A stretch of 59,915 nt of DNA from Pseudomonadota bacterium (GTDB lineage: Bacteria > Vulcanimicrobiota > Vulcanimicrobiia > Eremiobacterales > Eremiobacteraceae), in NCBI GenBank assembly GCA_021325335.1, contig JAJPHJ010000010.1, positions 1-59,915 of the forward strand, written 5' to 3'. Position numbers and translations under genes: made by a program. Of the stretch, positions 1-8,537 are shown piece after piece. Each line of letters opens with the position of its first letter. The first letter of the stretch is position 1. Below the pieces are notes generated by a model. That model saw only the letters and a program-made list of their open reading frames with translations, was not told the DNA's origin and made no database searches.

Positions 1-1935
1 ACGATCAACCTTTCGGACTTCGCGGCCGTGGACTATCGCGCGAACGACGAGACGATGATCGACGAGCTGATCGGTCTCAACAAGAACACCGGATCGGACG
101 CCTTTGCGTACGCGGTGAATTCCAAAAACCCAGCCTCGGGCGTGTGCTATACGGCGACCGGAGCCGCGGTCAGCTGCTATTCTGGAAATGCCTTGAACTT
201 CGGACTTGCTCAGGCATTCACCGGAACCGCGCTCCCCACGCTTCCAGGGTCATGCGGAGGCAACGCGTGCGAGTGGTTCGTCGCGGAGAACGGGCAATAC
301 GGCGGCGCCAATTACGCGAAGCCGAACTTCGGCAACATCTCGATCACGGATCAGATCAAGCCGAGCAACCAGTGGTTCATCAATATCGGTCTGCGCGAAG
401 ACCGGTTCGCGTACAATCTCTCGAACACGGCGCCAACCGCAGCGCGAACGTTCTGGACCAACGCCTGGAACAACTCATACTGCGTGCTCCCAGGCGCACA
501 TACGCCGCAATACAACCCAGCGAATGACACGACGGTCGGTGCGCCATGTCCAGCCGGCCAGGTGCCGGCGACGTTCACGAACCTCCCCAACGACAGCGAA
601 ACCTTCTGGGTGTTCCAGCCTCGGCTCGGCGCGACGTTCACGGCAAATCCGAACGACGTGTTCCGGTTGAGCGCCGGGGTGTATGACCAGGCGCCGAACA
701 CCGCGTACGAGCAGTACAATTATCTCAACCAAGACCTGCCCGGCCAGTCGAACCTCACGTACAACTTCTGGTCGTACGGTTTCAACACGAGCACCCATCG
801 GGTGGTCCCGCCGACGTCGGACAATTACGACCTTTCGTGGGAGCACCACTTCGCGGGGACCGACACCAGCTTCAAGCTGACGCCGTTCTACCGCACCACG
901 AAGAACCAAATACAAAACTTCTTCCTGAACCAAGCGACGGGCTTCGTGTCTGGTCTCAACACCGGGAACCAGACCTCAGAAGGCGTCGAGTTCCAGCTCA
1001 ACTTAGGCAACTTCAACCAAGACGGACTCTCGGCGTTGCTCGCGTACACGTACACGCACGCCTACATCCATTACAACACGCTCGGCAACGGCACGACGGT
1101 GCTCGATGGGATCAACCAGGCGATCCAATTGTACAACTCGTTCACGGGTGCGTGCGCGGGTGTGGCGCCGAACAACAGCAGCACGAGTCTGTGCGGCATC
1201 TACGGGAGCAACGGCAACGCCGTGGCGACCGAGCTGAACGGCGTGGCAAACCCGTACTTCAAGGCCCCGCCGCAAGCGCGACTGGACCCCAACGCCAACT
1301 ACGTCCCGTTCACCACGCTCCCCAACGCGGTGGAGGCTGCGGCTACGTCCTACGAAGTGCCGAACGTCGCGGCGCTCATCCTGAACTACAAGCACGACAA
1401 ATGGTCTATCTCACCACAGTTCCAGTACGTCGAAGGGAGTTTCTACGGGGATCCGCTCTCCGGGTTCGGCGTCGATCCATCGACCTGCGGATCATTGGGA
1501 TCCGGTCTCAGCGGCGATCCGCGCTACCCATACGGCGGCACGGGAACCGCGTTTGACGCGCTCACATGCGGCGGAACGATCGCCGTGCCCGACCCGTACA
1601 CGCACGTGTTCGACAGCATCGGTGCGTTCAGGCAACCCAACCAGTTCCTCATGCACGCACAGCTCTCGTACCGCGCGTCCAACAGAGTCACGTTCACGGC
1701 GAACGTGGCGAACATCATCAACACGTGTTTCGGAGGGACTAAAGAGGCATGGACGACGATCTCGACGCGCCTCAACTGCGGCTACGTCCTGCCGGGTTAT
1801 GGCTTCCCACTGAACTACGGCGCCAACATCTACAACCCGGGTGTGACGTTCCAACCGATGCTCCAATTCCCGTACCAAGAGAACCCGATCGCACAACCCG
1901 TACAAGCGGTCTTCTCGGTCAAGGTAAGTCTCTAA
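1..1935 (+). CDS. TonB-dependent receptor, C-terminal part (5' truncated by window edge)
   Basis: The reading frame is open to the left edge of the window, so the true start, signal peptide and plug domain lie outside. The visible ~644 residues alternate polar and aromatic positions as in a 22-stranded outer-membrane beta-barrel. Long Asn/Gly/Tyr-rich extracellular loops are present, and barrel strands near the C terminus read for example LMHAQLSYRASNRVTF and QAVFSVKVSL. TonB-dependent receptors import siderophores, cobalamin or glycans across the outer membrane using TonB energy. No substrate can be inferred. Several Cys residues lie in the loops, suggesting disulfides. The last residue is Leu rather than the usual Phe or Trp. 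A strong terminator follows the stop codon. Confidence 0.85.
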   Translation, partial: TINLSDFAAVDYRANDETMIDELIGLNKNTGSDAFAYAVNSKNPASGVCYTATGAAVSCYSGNALNFGLAQAFTGTALPTLPGSCGGNACEWFVAENGQYGGANYAKPNFGNISITDQIKPSNQWFINIGLREDRFAYNLSNTAPTAARTFWTNAWNNSYCVLPGAHTPQYNPANDTTVGAPCPAGQVPATFTNLPNDSETFWVFQPRLGATFTANPNDVFRLSAGVYDQAPNTAYEQYNYLNQDLPGQSNLTYNFWSYGFNTSTHRVVPPTSDNYDLSWEHHFAGTDTSFKLTPFYRTTKNQIQNFFLNQATGFVSGLNTGNQTSEGVEFQLNLGNFNQDGLSALLAYTYTHAYIHYNTLGNGTTVLDGINQAIQLYNSFTGACAGVAPNNSSTSLCGIYGSNGNAVATELNGVANPYFKAPPQARLDPNANYVPFTTLPNAVEAAATSYEVPNVAALILNYKHDKWSISPQFQYVEGSFYGDPLSGFGVDPSTCGSLGSGLSGDPRYPYGGTGTAFDALTCGGTIAVPDPYTHVFDSIGAFRQPNQFLMHAQLSYRASNRVTFTANVANIINTCFGGTKEAWTTISTRLNCGYVLPGYGFPLNYGANIYNPGVTFQPMLQFPYQENPIAQPVQAVFSVKVSL

Positions 1936-1958
1936 CCTTACCGCCGGCAGGGACCGGA

Positions 1959-1993
1959 CGAGGCTCTCGTGCTCATGCGAGGGCCTCGTTTTG
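1959..1993 (+). terminator. Rho-independent terminator after the TonB receptor
   Basis: An 11-bp stem starts with CGAGGC at 1959-1964 and closes with GCCTCG at 1983-1988, with an 8-nt loop and one G-T wobble. It is followed directly by TTTTGCTTT. It lies 24 bases after the receptor stop codon, so it ends that transcript and isolates the next gene. Confidence 0.85.
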
Positions 1994-2076
1994 CTTTGCC
2001 GGCACTACTGCCAAAATGATGCCATACGACGCCGGCACCCGCGGGGTATCGTTAAGCGCCGGGTGAACTTTTGCTC

Positions 2077-3870
2077 ATGCGTTGGGCGAATCAAGAGACG
2101 AGAAACCTGCTGCGCCTGATGCGTCGCCCTCACGCTTTGGAGCGCGAGCGGCTCGCGGTGATGCTGCGGGAGGCAACGCGCGCCCCCGACGCCCGATACG
2201 CGCTGCAGCAGATCATCGAGTCCACCTTCGATAAGAGCATTGCCGCCGACCGTCTGCGCTACGCGATCATCCAGCGCTGCGACGTCGGGGGCGAGACCAC
2301 GCGCAGCGCCGCCACCGCGCTCGGGCTCTCCGTGCGTCAGTTCTTCCGCGTCCGCGCCGATGCCATCGCCGCGCTCGCCGAGGCCATCGAGCGACGCTTG
2401 CGGCAACCGCCAGATGCCCACGACGACCTCGAACGGCTCGCGCAAACGCTCGAGATGGTCGACTCGAAGGCAGCCCTCGACATCTACTTGCGCCTGCCTC
2501 CGGGAACGCGCGAAGAAACGCCCTACGACATCGTGCGCACTTCGATTTGGGCGGGACTTGACGTCACGCAGGAACAGCTCGATGCATGCGAAGGCCCCTG
2601 GCGGCTGCTCGCGTATGCGGCGCTTTCGCGCAATCTCGTCTGGCGAGGCGACGTGGACGGCGCGCTCGCCTTGATAGAACGCGTCCGCGACGAGATGCAG
2701 GGGAAGAAGGGAGCGCGCTACGAGCCGGTCGCTTTCGAGATAGCGTTTCTCGAGCGATGCGATGCAACGCGCACGGGCGACATTCACCGAAGCCGCGCGT
2801 TGCTCGATGAGCTCAGAGCGCTCGCCGGCCAAGACGAGACACGACAAGCGATGACCCTGCTTTTCGAAGCAGATCAAGCCAGTATCGAAGGTGACGCACG
2901 CGCGGCAGCCACGGCGATCGACGACCTGGAACGGCTGGACGTACGCAATCGCGATCTGACCGTCATGGCGCGCACTGCTTTGGCCAAAGCGATGCTCGCG
3001 CTCGTGCAAGGCCGCTATGGAGAGGCCTACGCCCTGGCCAACGGCGCAAGCCAAGGGATGGCGTGGTTGGAGGCGGCGTTCTCCTGGCGCGCGGCTGGCA
3101 TCGCGGGCAGAGCAGCCCTTTTCAGCGGCTCCCGTTGGACGCCGCCGCAGAGCTTGAACTCGCGCTACCCAAATGTCTGGACACGCTCGCTGGCGGAGGC
3201 CGTGCGCGCGCGCCATCTCTTGCCCGGCGCGCCCCGTGAAGCTCGCGAGGCGGCCGAACTCGCTTTGGAAATCGCGCAAAAGCAGCATTGTCCGTCCTAC
3301 GCCGCGTACGCAAAGGTGTCGCTCGCTGGAGCGCTCGACGCGCTTGGCGAGCACGAAGCGGCGCGCGAACTTCGGGTCGAGGCGTGGGAAAGCGAGGTTC
3401 GGCGCGACGATCGTTTCGCGCTCTACGACCTTTTCTATAACCCGCATGCGAAGATCCGCGACTTGAACGCGATGTTCGATCAACGCTTCGGCGCGGCCAT
3501 CATGCGTTATCTGGAAGACGTGGCGCCGGTGTTCGCGGATTTGCGGCGCCGCGCGTCGGGTGAAGCGGTCGCAGGCGTCGCGCGCTACTGCTTGGAGCTC
3601 GGCCTTGGCAATCCCAAACCGCACGGTGACCTGGAGCTGATCGGCAAACCGCTCGCCGAGCGGCTTGCGGGAGGCTATGACGACGCGATCGTCTTGCGAA
3701 CCCACTGCGGAGCGCTTGGCCACATCGCCGCGAAGGCACTGAGCTGGTGCGTCGTGCCCGCCGAGCGCGAGCGGTTCGTGCAGCGCTTCGTGGAAGCATG
3801 GGTGGAAGGCGGCGAACGCGCGCGCCTTGCGATCTGTCCGGAGCTTGCGGCTTGGAGGGAAGCGGTTTGA
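2077..3870 (+). CDS. HTH-domain protein with helical-repeat C-terminal region, putative regulator
   Basis: About 597 residues from ATG 2077; a TTG two codons upstream is possible. The N-terminal ~105 residues form a helical domain ending in an HTH-like segment (AATALGLSVRQFFRVRADAI, residues ~79-98). The rest is Ala/Arg/Glu-rich paired helices resembling TPR-type repeats, with no enzymatic motif seen. The N-terminal domain is clearly homologous to the small protein at 7953-8387, sharing an RRP, an RCD and an RQFFR core. Its stop codon overlaps the TTG start of the following esterase, so the two are co-translated. It may be a transcription regulator with a repeat-based sensing region. The molecular function is unproven. 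Confidence 0.7.
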   Translation: MRWANQETRNLLRLMRRPHALERERLAVMLREATRAPDARYALQQIIESTFDKSIAADRLRYAIIQRCDVGGETTRSAATALGLSVRQFFRVRADAIAALAEAIERRLRQPPDAHDDLERLAQTLEMVDSKAALDIYLRLPPGTREETPYDIVRTSIWAGLDVTQEQLDACEGPWRLLAYAALSRNLVWRGDVDGALALIERVRDEMQGKKGARYEPVAFEIAFLERCDATRTGDIHRSRALLDELRALAGQDETRQAMTLLFEADQASIEGDARAAATAIDDLERLDVRNRDLTVMARTALAKAMLALVQGRYGEAYALANGASQGMAWLEAAFSWRAAGIAGRAALFSGSRWTPPQSLNSRYPNVWTRSLAEAVRARHLLPGAPREAREAAELALEIAQKQHCPSYAAYAKVSLAGALDALGEHEAARELRVEAWESEVRRDDRFALYDLFYNPHAKIRDLNAMFDQRFGAAIMRYLEDVAPVFADLRRRASGEAVAGVARYCLELGLGNPKPHGDLELIGKPLAERLAGGYDDAIVLRTHCGALGHIAAKALSWCVVPAERERFVQRFVEAWVEGGERARLAICPELAAWREAV

Positions 3871-4937
3871 TTCCGCGACCGCACGTGTGGAAGTCCGCAC
3901 TTGCGGTCGCGAGCACGGTGGCTTGCACGTTGATAGCGGCGGGGGCGCCCACCCGGGCCGAACCCATAGGCCAAACCCAGCTCAGTGCGGCTCGGGCCCA
4001 GCTCGTCGCTCACTACAACGACGTGGTCCGCCGCACGGGCCTCGACGCGGCTGCGAATCTCGAAGAGCGCTTGGATGACGACATCGGCGCATTTCTCTCT
4101 TTGGATACGCCGAGCAACCTGAGCCGCGAGGCTTGGATCGAGCGCCTCAATGCGCTCGCGGCGCTCGACACGAGCTTCGTCAATCAGGTCATCGCCGGAA
4201 AATCGGAGCCGATCCTAGGATCGCAAGGCCTGGTCGAGCGCCTCGTGCTGGCACGCACCGATCGAACGTTGCAGCCGTACGCACTCTACGTGCCAAACAA
4301 TCTGCCGCCGAACCCCTCGCTCGTGGTGCTGCTCCACGGCAACCCGCAGACCGAGTCTGAGATCCTCGTGGGACCATACTTCCAAAACCTCGCGGACGAG
4401 ACGAAGACCGTTGTCGCGGCTCCGTATGGGCGCGGCATCTACGACTATGCGGCGCCCGCTGACGACGAGGTCTACCAAGTGGCGCAGGAAGTGGCCGCCG
4501 CCTTGCATGCCGATCCGCGCAAAATCTTTCTCGCGGGCTACTCGATGGGCGGCTTTTCGGTTTTCAAGATCGGCCCCGAGCATCCCGCGCAATGGGCGGC
4601 GATCATGTGCATCTCCGGGTCGATCCTCAACAGCGAGACTGCAGCGGTGAGCTCAGCGTTCGCGCACACTCGCATCTACGTGGTGAACGGGGCCAAAGAC
4701 GACAACATCCCCGCCAAGTACGGCATGCAGACGGCGCAGTGGCTCGCGCAAACCGGCATACCGACCGGATTCTACCAAGACCCGGAAGGCAATCACTACC
4801 TGTACACGTTCATGCCGGCATTGTCCCGGGCATGGCACGAAATGATCGCGGGATCCATCGGGCTCGACGCGCAACCCGTCGCGCAACCGGTGCACGACCT
4901 TCCCGAGGTAGCACCACCCGGGGCGACGCATCCGTAA
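3867..4937 (+). CDS. Secreted alpha/beta-hydrolase (esterase/depolymerase-like)
   Basis: About 356 residues. The TTG start at 3867 overlaps the upstream stop (TTGA) and has GGAGGGA 6 bases before it; GTG 3885 is the alternative. An N-terminal signal peptide (hydrophobic stretch ending APTRAE) sends it out of the cytoplasm. The catalytic set is visible: oxyanion region VVLLHGNPQ, nucleophile elbow GYSMGGF, an Asp in NGAKDDNIP and a His in EGNHYLY. This matches feruloyl-esterase, PHB-depolymerase or dienelactone-type hydrolases. The substrate is unknown. It is coupled to the upstream HTH/repeat protein, which may control it. Confidence 0.8.
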   Translation: MIPRPHVWKSALAVASTVACTLIAAGAPTRAEPIGQTQLSAARAQLVAHYNDVVRRTGLDAAANLEERLDDDIGAFLSLDTPSNLSREAWIERLNALAALDTSFVNQVIAGKSEPILGSQGLVERLVLARTDRTLQPYALYVPNNLPPNPSLVVLLHGNPQTESEILVGPYFQNLADETKTVVAAPYGRGIYDYAAPADDEVYQVAQEVAAALHADPRKIFLAGYSMGGFSVFKIGPEHPAQWAAIMCISGSILNSETAAVSSAFAHTRIYVVNGAKDDNIPAKYGMQTAQWLAQTGIPTGFYQDPEGNHYLYTFMPALSRAWHEMIAGSIGLDAQPVAQPVHDLPEVAPPGATHP

Positions 4938-4984
4938 GCTCCTTTCGGTGGGAGTTCGCGCGATCTCCCACGTACAGCCCCAGC

Positions 4985-5332
4985 ATGGTCGTGGCGATGT
5001 CAACGCTCGCAAAAATACTGCTCGGGGTTGCCGTCATCTCGGCACAGGCGCTCGACATCAACGCGACGCAGCACGTCCTGCACCCGCCCTACAATGGCAG
5101 GGAAAATGAGTTCCTAGCCCATCCCTTCGTCCACGAAGGTGGGTATGCCGAGCAGTGGGGCGCGACGCTTGCCTCCGACGCCATCCAATACGCCATCACC
5201 CGGCGCTGGAACAGCGAAGAGCAGGCTGCAGCATGGTCGTTGCGCGCTGCCGCCCACCTTAACGCGGCGCTTCAGACGGAAGCGACCATCCGCGCTCGCG
5301 ATGCGGCGGACGCGGCCGCGGCGCCGCATTAA
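4985..5332 (+). CDS. Small secreted protein of unknown function
   Basis: About 115 residues from ATG 4985; ATG 4997 would give a cleaner signal peptide (MSTLAKILLGVAVISAQALD). The mature part has HPFVHEGGYAEQWGATLASDAIQYAI and then an Ala-rich amphipathic helix (residues ~70-115) ending AADAAAAPH. I recognise no family. Base composition matches its neighbours. It lies between the esterase and a secreted phosphoesterase on the same strand, 47 bases after the esterase stop, so it may share their transcript. Confidence 0.5.
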   Translation: MVVAMSTLAKILLGVAVISAQALDINATQHVLHPPYNGRENEFLAHPFVHEGGYAEQWGATLASDAIQYAITRRWNSEEQAAAWSLRAAAHLNAALQTEATIRARDAADAAAAPH

Positions 5333-5367
5333 TGTTGCCGTAATGATGAACTGCTAGGCTTGGGGCC

Positions 5368-6486
5368 ATGAAGCGATACTTCGCGCCGATCCTTGCCATC
5401 TTGACGACGGCGGCTTTGGTCGCACGCGCGGCTGTGGGCCAAGCCGCGGGCGGTGACGGCGCCGTGCCTCGTTATGCGCACATCTTCGTGATCGTGCTTG
5501 AAAACAAAGACCAAAGCCAAGTCATCGATCCGGCGGCAGCGCCGAACATCGCGCGGCTCGCCAAGACCTACGGCTTGGCCTCACATTTCTATGCGGAGTC
5601 CCATCCAAGCGAACCCAACTACGTGGCCATGGTCTCAGGCGACACGTACGGCATCCGCGACGACGACGCGTACTACTGCCACTCGGGTTTGAAAAACCAG
5701 TATTGCGAAAAATCCATGCGTCCCGGCTACGTCAACCATACCTTGACGCAACCCGATCTCGGCTCGCAGCTCACGAGCGCCGGACTGACCTGGAAAGGCT
5801 ACTACGAAAGCATTCCCAAGCCGGGCTCTGAAGCGATCGTCGCCGGAGATCCCTCATGGGGCGCCGCCGCTGCGCATTGGGAGCTATACGCCTCCAAGCA
5901 CTCAGGCTTCTTGAATTTCGCCGCGATTCAGAACAGCCCGAAACGCTCGTCGCTGCTCGTCGGCTTCGATCAGCTCGATCGCGACCTGGCAGGCCCCGAT
6001 ATGCCGGCCCTGGCCTTCATCGTGCCCAACCAGTGTAACGACATGCACGGGCTCGACCCGGCCGATTATAGCGCCGACGTCGCCGCCGCCATCCCACACG
6101 AATGCCTCCATGACAACGCGGCTGGTCTCATCAAACGAGGGGACGTCGAGGTCGCTAAGCTCGTGGACAAGATCCAAGCCTCGCCTGCATGGAAGGCGCA
6201 GGCCAACGCGGCCATCGTCATCACCTTCGACGAAGGTTCGACCGACACGCCCATGGGCTGCTGCGGCATCGATCCCAAGAGCCCTTCCAACTTCGGCGGC
6301 GGCCTCATCCCGACGGTCGTCATCACGAATAACGGTCCGCGCGGACTCGTGGACCCCACGCCGTACAGCCACTATTCGCTCTTGCGCACGATCGAAGACG
6401 CCTTCGGCGTGCACGAGTATCTCGGCCATGCCGCCGACACGAGCGCCGGCGTCCAGCCGATGGTGCCGCTCTTCGCAGTGCGCTAG
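5368..6486 (+). CDS. Secreted phosphoesterase family protein (phospholipase C/acid phosphatase-like)
   Basis: 372 residues with a signal peptide (hydrophobic residues ~5-25). It belongs to the alkaline-phosphatase-superfamily phosphoesterases that include phospholipase C and AcpA-type acid phosphatases. Visible family marks are IFVIVLENKDQSQ (metal site near residue 45), the ESHPSEPNYVAMVSGDTYG segment with the nucleophile region, FIVPNQCNDMHG, VITFDEGSTD and the C-terminal SHYSLLRTIEDAFGV. It would hydrolyse phosphate esters outside the cytoplasm. Several Cys residues (YYCHSG, QYCEK, CCG) suggest disulfides. Its TAG stop and the TAG of the convergent GNAT gene share the sequence CTAG. Confidence 0.85.
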   Translation: MKRYFAPILAILTTAALVARAAVGQAAGGDGAVPRYAHIFVIVLENKDQSQVIDPAAAPNIARLAKTYGLASHFYAESHPSEPNYVAMVSGDTYGIRDDDAYYCHSGLKNQYCEKSMRPGYVNHTLTQPDLGSQLTSAGLTWKGYYESIPKPGSEAIVAGDPSWGAAAAHWELYASKHSGFLNFAAIQNSPKRSSLLVGFDQLDRDLAGPDMPALAFIVPNQCNDMHGLDPADYSADVAAAIPHECLHDNAAGLIKRGDVEVAKLVDKIQASPAWKAQANAAIVITFDEGSTDTPMGCCGIDPKSPSNFGGGLIPTVVITNNGPRGLVDPTPYSHYSLLRTIEDAFGVHEYLGHAADTSAGVQPMVPLFAVR

Positions 6487-7007
6487 CGGGGGCGTCCCTC
6501 ATATACCCAGCGGTTCACGTCCTGCTCGTAGTTGATGGCACCCGGCACCGTGCGGTAGCGACGTACGAACGTGAACCCAGCCTTTTCGAGCACGCGATTG
6601 GGCGCGAGATTTTCGGCGCGCGGTTCGCAAAAAACGCGTTTGAGCGCGAAGCGCTCGATGGACAACGCCACCGAGCGTTTGAAGAACTCCGTGCCTAGAC
6701 CAGCGCGCCGCAGCGCGGGTACCCACAGGTGCAGGTGGATGAACGCATCTTCGCCTGCGCGGATGTTGCCCAAGCTCGAATGACCCACTTGCGTGCCGTG
6801 GTAAAGCCATGCGAAATAGACGCGCTCTTTTTGCTCATCGGGTTTTTCGTGATCCTCGAGCAACAGGCGTAACCACTCGTCGGCGCTAGGGAGCTTTGCG
6901 CGGTCGGCCCCCATCCCGTAGAGAAACGCGTCGCTTGCCTGGACGAAGTAGCGTACCACTCCCGCGTATTGCTCGCGAGAGGTGAACGGGCAGACGTCGA
7001 CCTCCAA
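6483..7007 (-). CDS. GNAT-family N-acetyltransferase (RimJ/RimL-like)
   Basis: About 174 residues from a TTG at 7007, the first plausible start 8 bases after the pirin stop; upstream in-frame codons would run into pirin. The acetyl-CoA binding loop reads RRAGLGTEFF. It is followed by the RimJ/RimL-type ending RAENLAPNRVLEKAGFTFVR, in which an Asn-rich helix precedes KAGF. It would acetylate an amine of a protein terminus or small molecule. The substrate is unknown. It is downstream of and very likely co-transcribed with pirin. It converges on the phosphoesterase with a 4-base overlap at the stop codons. Confidence 0.75.
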   Translation of the reverse strand: MEVDVCPFTSREQYAGVVRYFVQASDAFLYGMGADRAKLPSADEWLRLLLEDHEKPDEQKERVYFAWLYHGTQVGHSSLGNIRAGEDAFIHLHLWVPALRRAGLGTEFFKRSVALSIERFALKRVFCEPRAENLAPNRVLEKAGFTFVRRYRTVPGAINYEQDVNRWVYEGRPR

Positions 7008-7015
7008 AATGGGAC

Positions 7016-7933
7016 CTATTTCAAGAACGTCCCTTCGCGCAACTCCGCGAACGCCTCGCGCAGTTCGTCTTGGGTGTTCATGACGATCGGGCCGTACCAC
7101 GCCACCGGTTCTTCCAGCGGCTTGCCCGAGACCAAGAGGAAACGCACGCCGTCCTCTCCGGCTTGGACGGCTACCTCATCGCCGCTGTCGAACAGGACGA
7201 GCGAACGGTTGTCGGCGTCAGGCGGTGGGGCGGTGTCGAGCCAGCCGACCGATTCCGTCGGCACGGCCAAAGGACCCGAGGCGTTGCCGAACTTCGCATC
7301 TCCTGCGAAGACGTAAGCGAAGGCATGGCGGCTCGTGTCGACTTTGAGCGTCTTGCGCTGGCCCGGCGGCACGGTGACATCCAGGTAGATGGGATCGGCT
7401 GCGACGCCCGTGACCGGACCTTTCTTGCCCCAGAAACTTCCGCATACGACGCGCACCTGTGTGCCATCGTCATCAATCGCCGCAGGGATCTCGGCCGACT
7501 TGACCTCTTGATAGCGGGGTGCCGTCATCTTGAGCGATGACGGAAGGTTGGCCCAGAGTTGAAAGCCGTGCATGCGCCCGCTCTGGTCGCCTTTGGGCAT
7601 CTCTTGGTGGATGATGCCGCGGCCCGCGGTCATCCACTGCACGTCGCCGGCTGCGATGGTGCCCGCGTGACCCATGCTGTCCCCATGGTCGACCGTGCCG
7701 GCGAGCACGTAGGTGATCGTCTCGATGCCGCGATGCGGATGCCAGGGGAAACCGGCGAGATAGTCCGCCGGCACGTCGTTGCGAAAATCGTCGAGCAGCA
7801 GAAACGGATCGAAGTCCGAAGTATTGCCGAACCCGAAGGCACGGCGAAGATGAACGCCCGCACCCTCCAGCGTCGGTTTTGATTTGATCAGGCGTTTGAT
7901 CGGTCGAATCGACATGGATGGCGATTCAGCCAT
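7016..7933 (-). CDS. Pirin family protein
   Basis: 305 residues of bicupin. The N-terminal cupin contains FPWHPHRGIETITYVLAG and, ~40 residues on, MTAGRGIIHQEMP. Together these give the His-x-His, His and Glu metal ligands typical of pirins. The C-terminal cupin lacks these ligands, as usual. Bacterial pirins bind Fe(II) and some are quercetin 2,3-dioxygenases; others regulate pyruvate dehydrogenase or act in stress. Function here is open. A second Met at residue 7 (MSIRPIKRL) is an alternative start. The GNAT gene follows after 8 bases, and the small HTH gene precedes it by ~20 bases on the same strand. Confidence 0.88.
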   Translation of the reverse strand: MAESPSMSIRPIKRLIKSKPTLEGAGVHLRRAFGFGNTSDFDPFLLLDDFRNDVPADYLAGFPWHPHRGIETITYVLAGTVDHGDSMGHAGTIAAGDVQWMTAGRGIIHQEMPKGDQSGRMHGFQLWANLPSSLKMTAPRYQEVKSAEIPAAIDDDGTQVRVVCGSFWGKKGPVTGVAADPIYLDVTVPPGQRKTLKVDTSRHAFAYVFAGDAKFGNASGPLAVPTESVGWLDTAPPPDADNRSLVLFDSGDEVAVQAGEDGVRFLLVSGKPLEEPVAWYGPIVMNTQDELREAFAELREGTFLK

Positions 7934-7952
7934 CCGGCGGGTTTCTCTTGCC

Positions 7953-8387
7953 TTATGCTCGCAACGCGCCGCAGCGCGAGCAGACGATCGGTTCCCGGAA
8001 ATCCGAGCCGAAAGAGCGATCGTCGGGGCCGAGCTCCTGGATGGCAGTCGCCAACATGCCGATGGCGGCCGCGCGCCAGCGGAAGAACTGCCGGATGGAG
8101 AGGTTCATCTCGGCGGCTGCCGCGCGCGCCTTTTGGCCTCGGAGGTCGCAGCGCACGAGCAGATCGCGCAGCTGCGCAGCGCCGGGATCCTGCGCGAAGG
8201 CCCGATCGATGAGGAGGACGAGCGCATCGCGACAGCTCTGCGTTTTGAACGACTCCCGCAGCCGGCGAGCGAGCGGATCCCGGCCCAAGAGTTCGGGTCG
8301 CCGCAAGAGTCTCAGGGTCTTGCGCAGCGCAAACGGGGAGCCTTCATGCTGCATCATGATGCTTGAGACCTTAACACCTCGTGGCAT
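7953..8387 (-). CDS. Small HTH-domain protein, paralog of the N-terminal domain at 2077
   Basis: 144 residues if ATG 8387 is used, or ~133 from the ATG pair near 8357. Almost the whole length aligns with residues ~10-105 of the 2077 protein. Shared positions include RRPELL/RRPHAL, LVRCDLRG/IIQRCDVG and LSIRQFFRWRAAAI/LSVRQFFRVRADAI. The conserved segment looks like a helix-turn-helix with a strongly conserved RQFFR. The C terminus adds a short tail with a CSRC pair, possibly a vestigial zinc knuckle. It is divergent from the CadC-like regulator at 8538 and upstream of pirin. It is a likely DNA-binding protein, and I know of no named family. Confidence 0.6.
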   Translation of the reverse strand: MPRGVKVSSIMMQHEGSPFALRKTLRLLRRPELLGRDPLARRLRESFKTQSCRDALVLLIDRAFAQDPGAAQLRDLLVRCDLRGQKARAAAAEMNLSIRQFFRWRAAAIGMLATAIQELGPDDRSFGSDFREPIVCSRCGALRA

Positions 8388-8405
8388 GCAGAGGCTTCAA
8401 TCGGG

Positions 8406-8444
8406 CCTCACATGTGCCTCAAATCGCTCTCAAATGGTTAATAT
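8406..8444 (+). promoter_or_regulatory. Three 11-bp-spaced direct repeats and a -10-like box upstream of the CadC-like gene
   Basis: Heptamers CTCACAT (8407), CTCAAAT (8418) and CTCAAAT (8429) start exactly 11 bases apart, one helical turn. A TAATAT box lies at 8439-8444. OmpR/PhoB-family winged-helix proteins bind direct repeats with this spacing in place of a -35 element. The downstream gene encodes just such a domain, so this is a candidate self-activation site. A degenerate fourth copy (CTTCAAT) sits at 8395. Confidence 0.55.
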
Positions 8445-8537
8445 GCCAAGGTTCTGCCGACGGCTTTGGGACCGATTATTCGCAGGGCGCCTTAAGTGGA
8501 CGTCTAAGAACGTGCGCGGACACTCCCAGAGGTCATC

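Noticed and set aside
2005-3900. Long open frame on the minus strand (631 codons) opposite the HTH/repeat gene
   Set aside because: It is exactly antisense to a frame with a recognisable domain; its translation is Arg/His/Ala-rich without any motif. Long antisense frames are common at this GC content.
4948-4971. GTGGGAG/CTCCCAC hairpin after the esterase gene as a terminator
   Set aside because: The 7-bp stem is exact but no T-run follows, and the next gene continues on the same strand.
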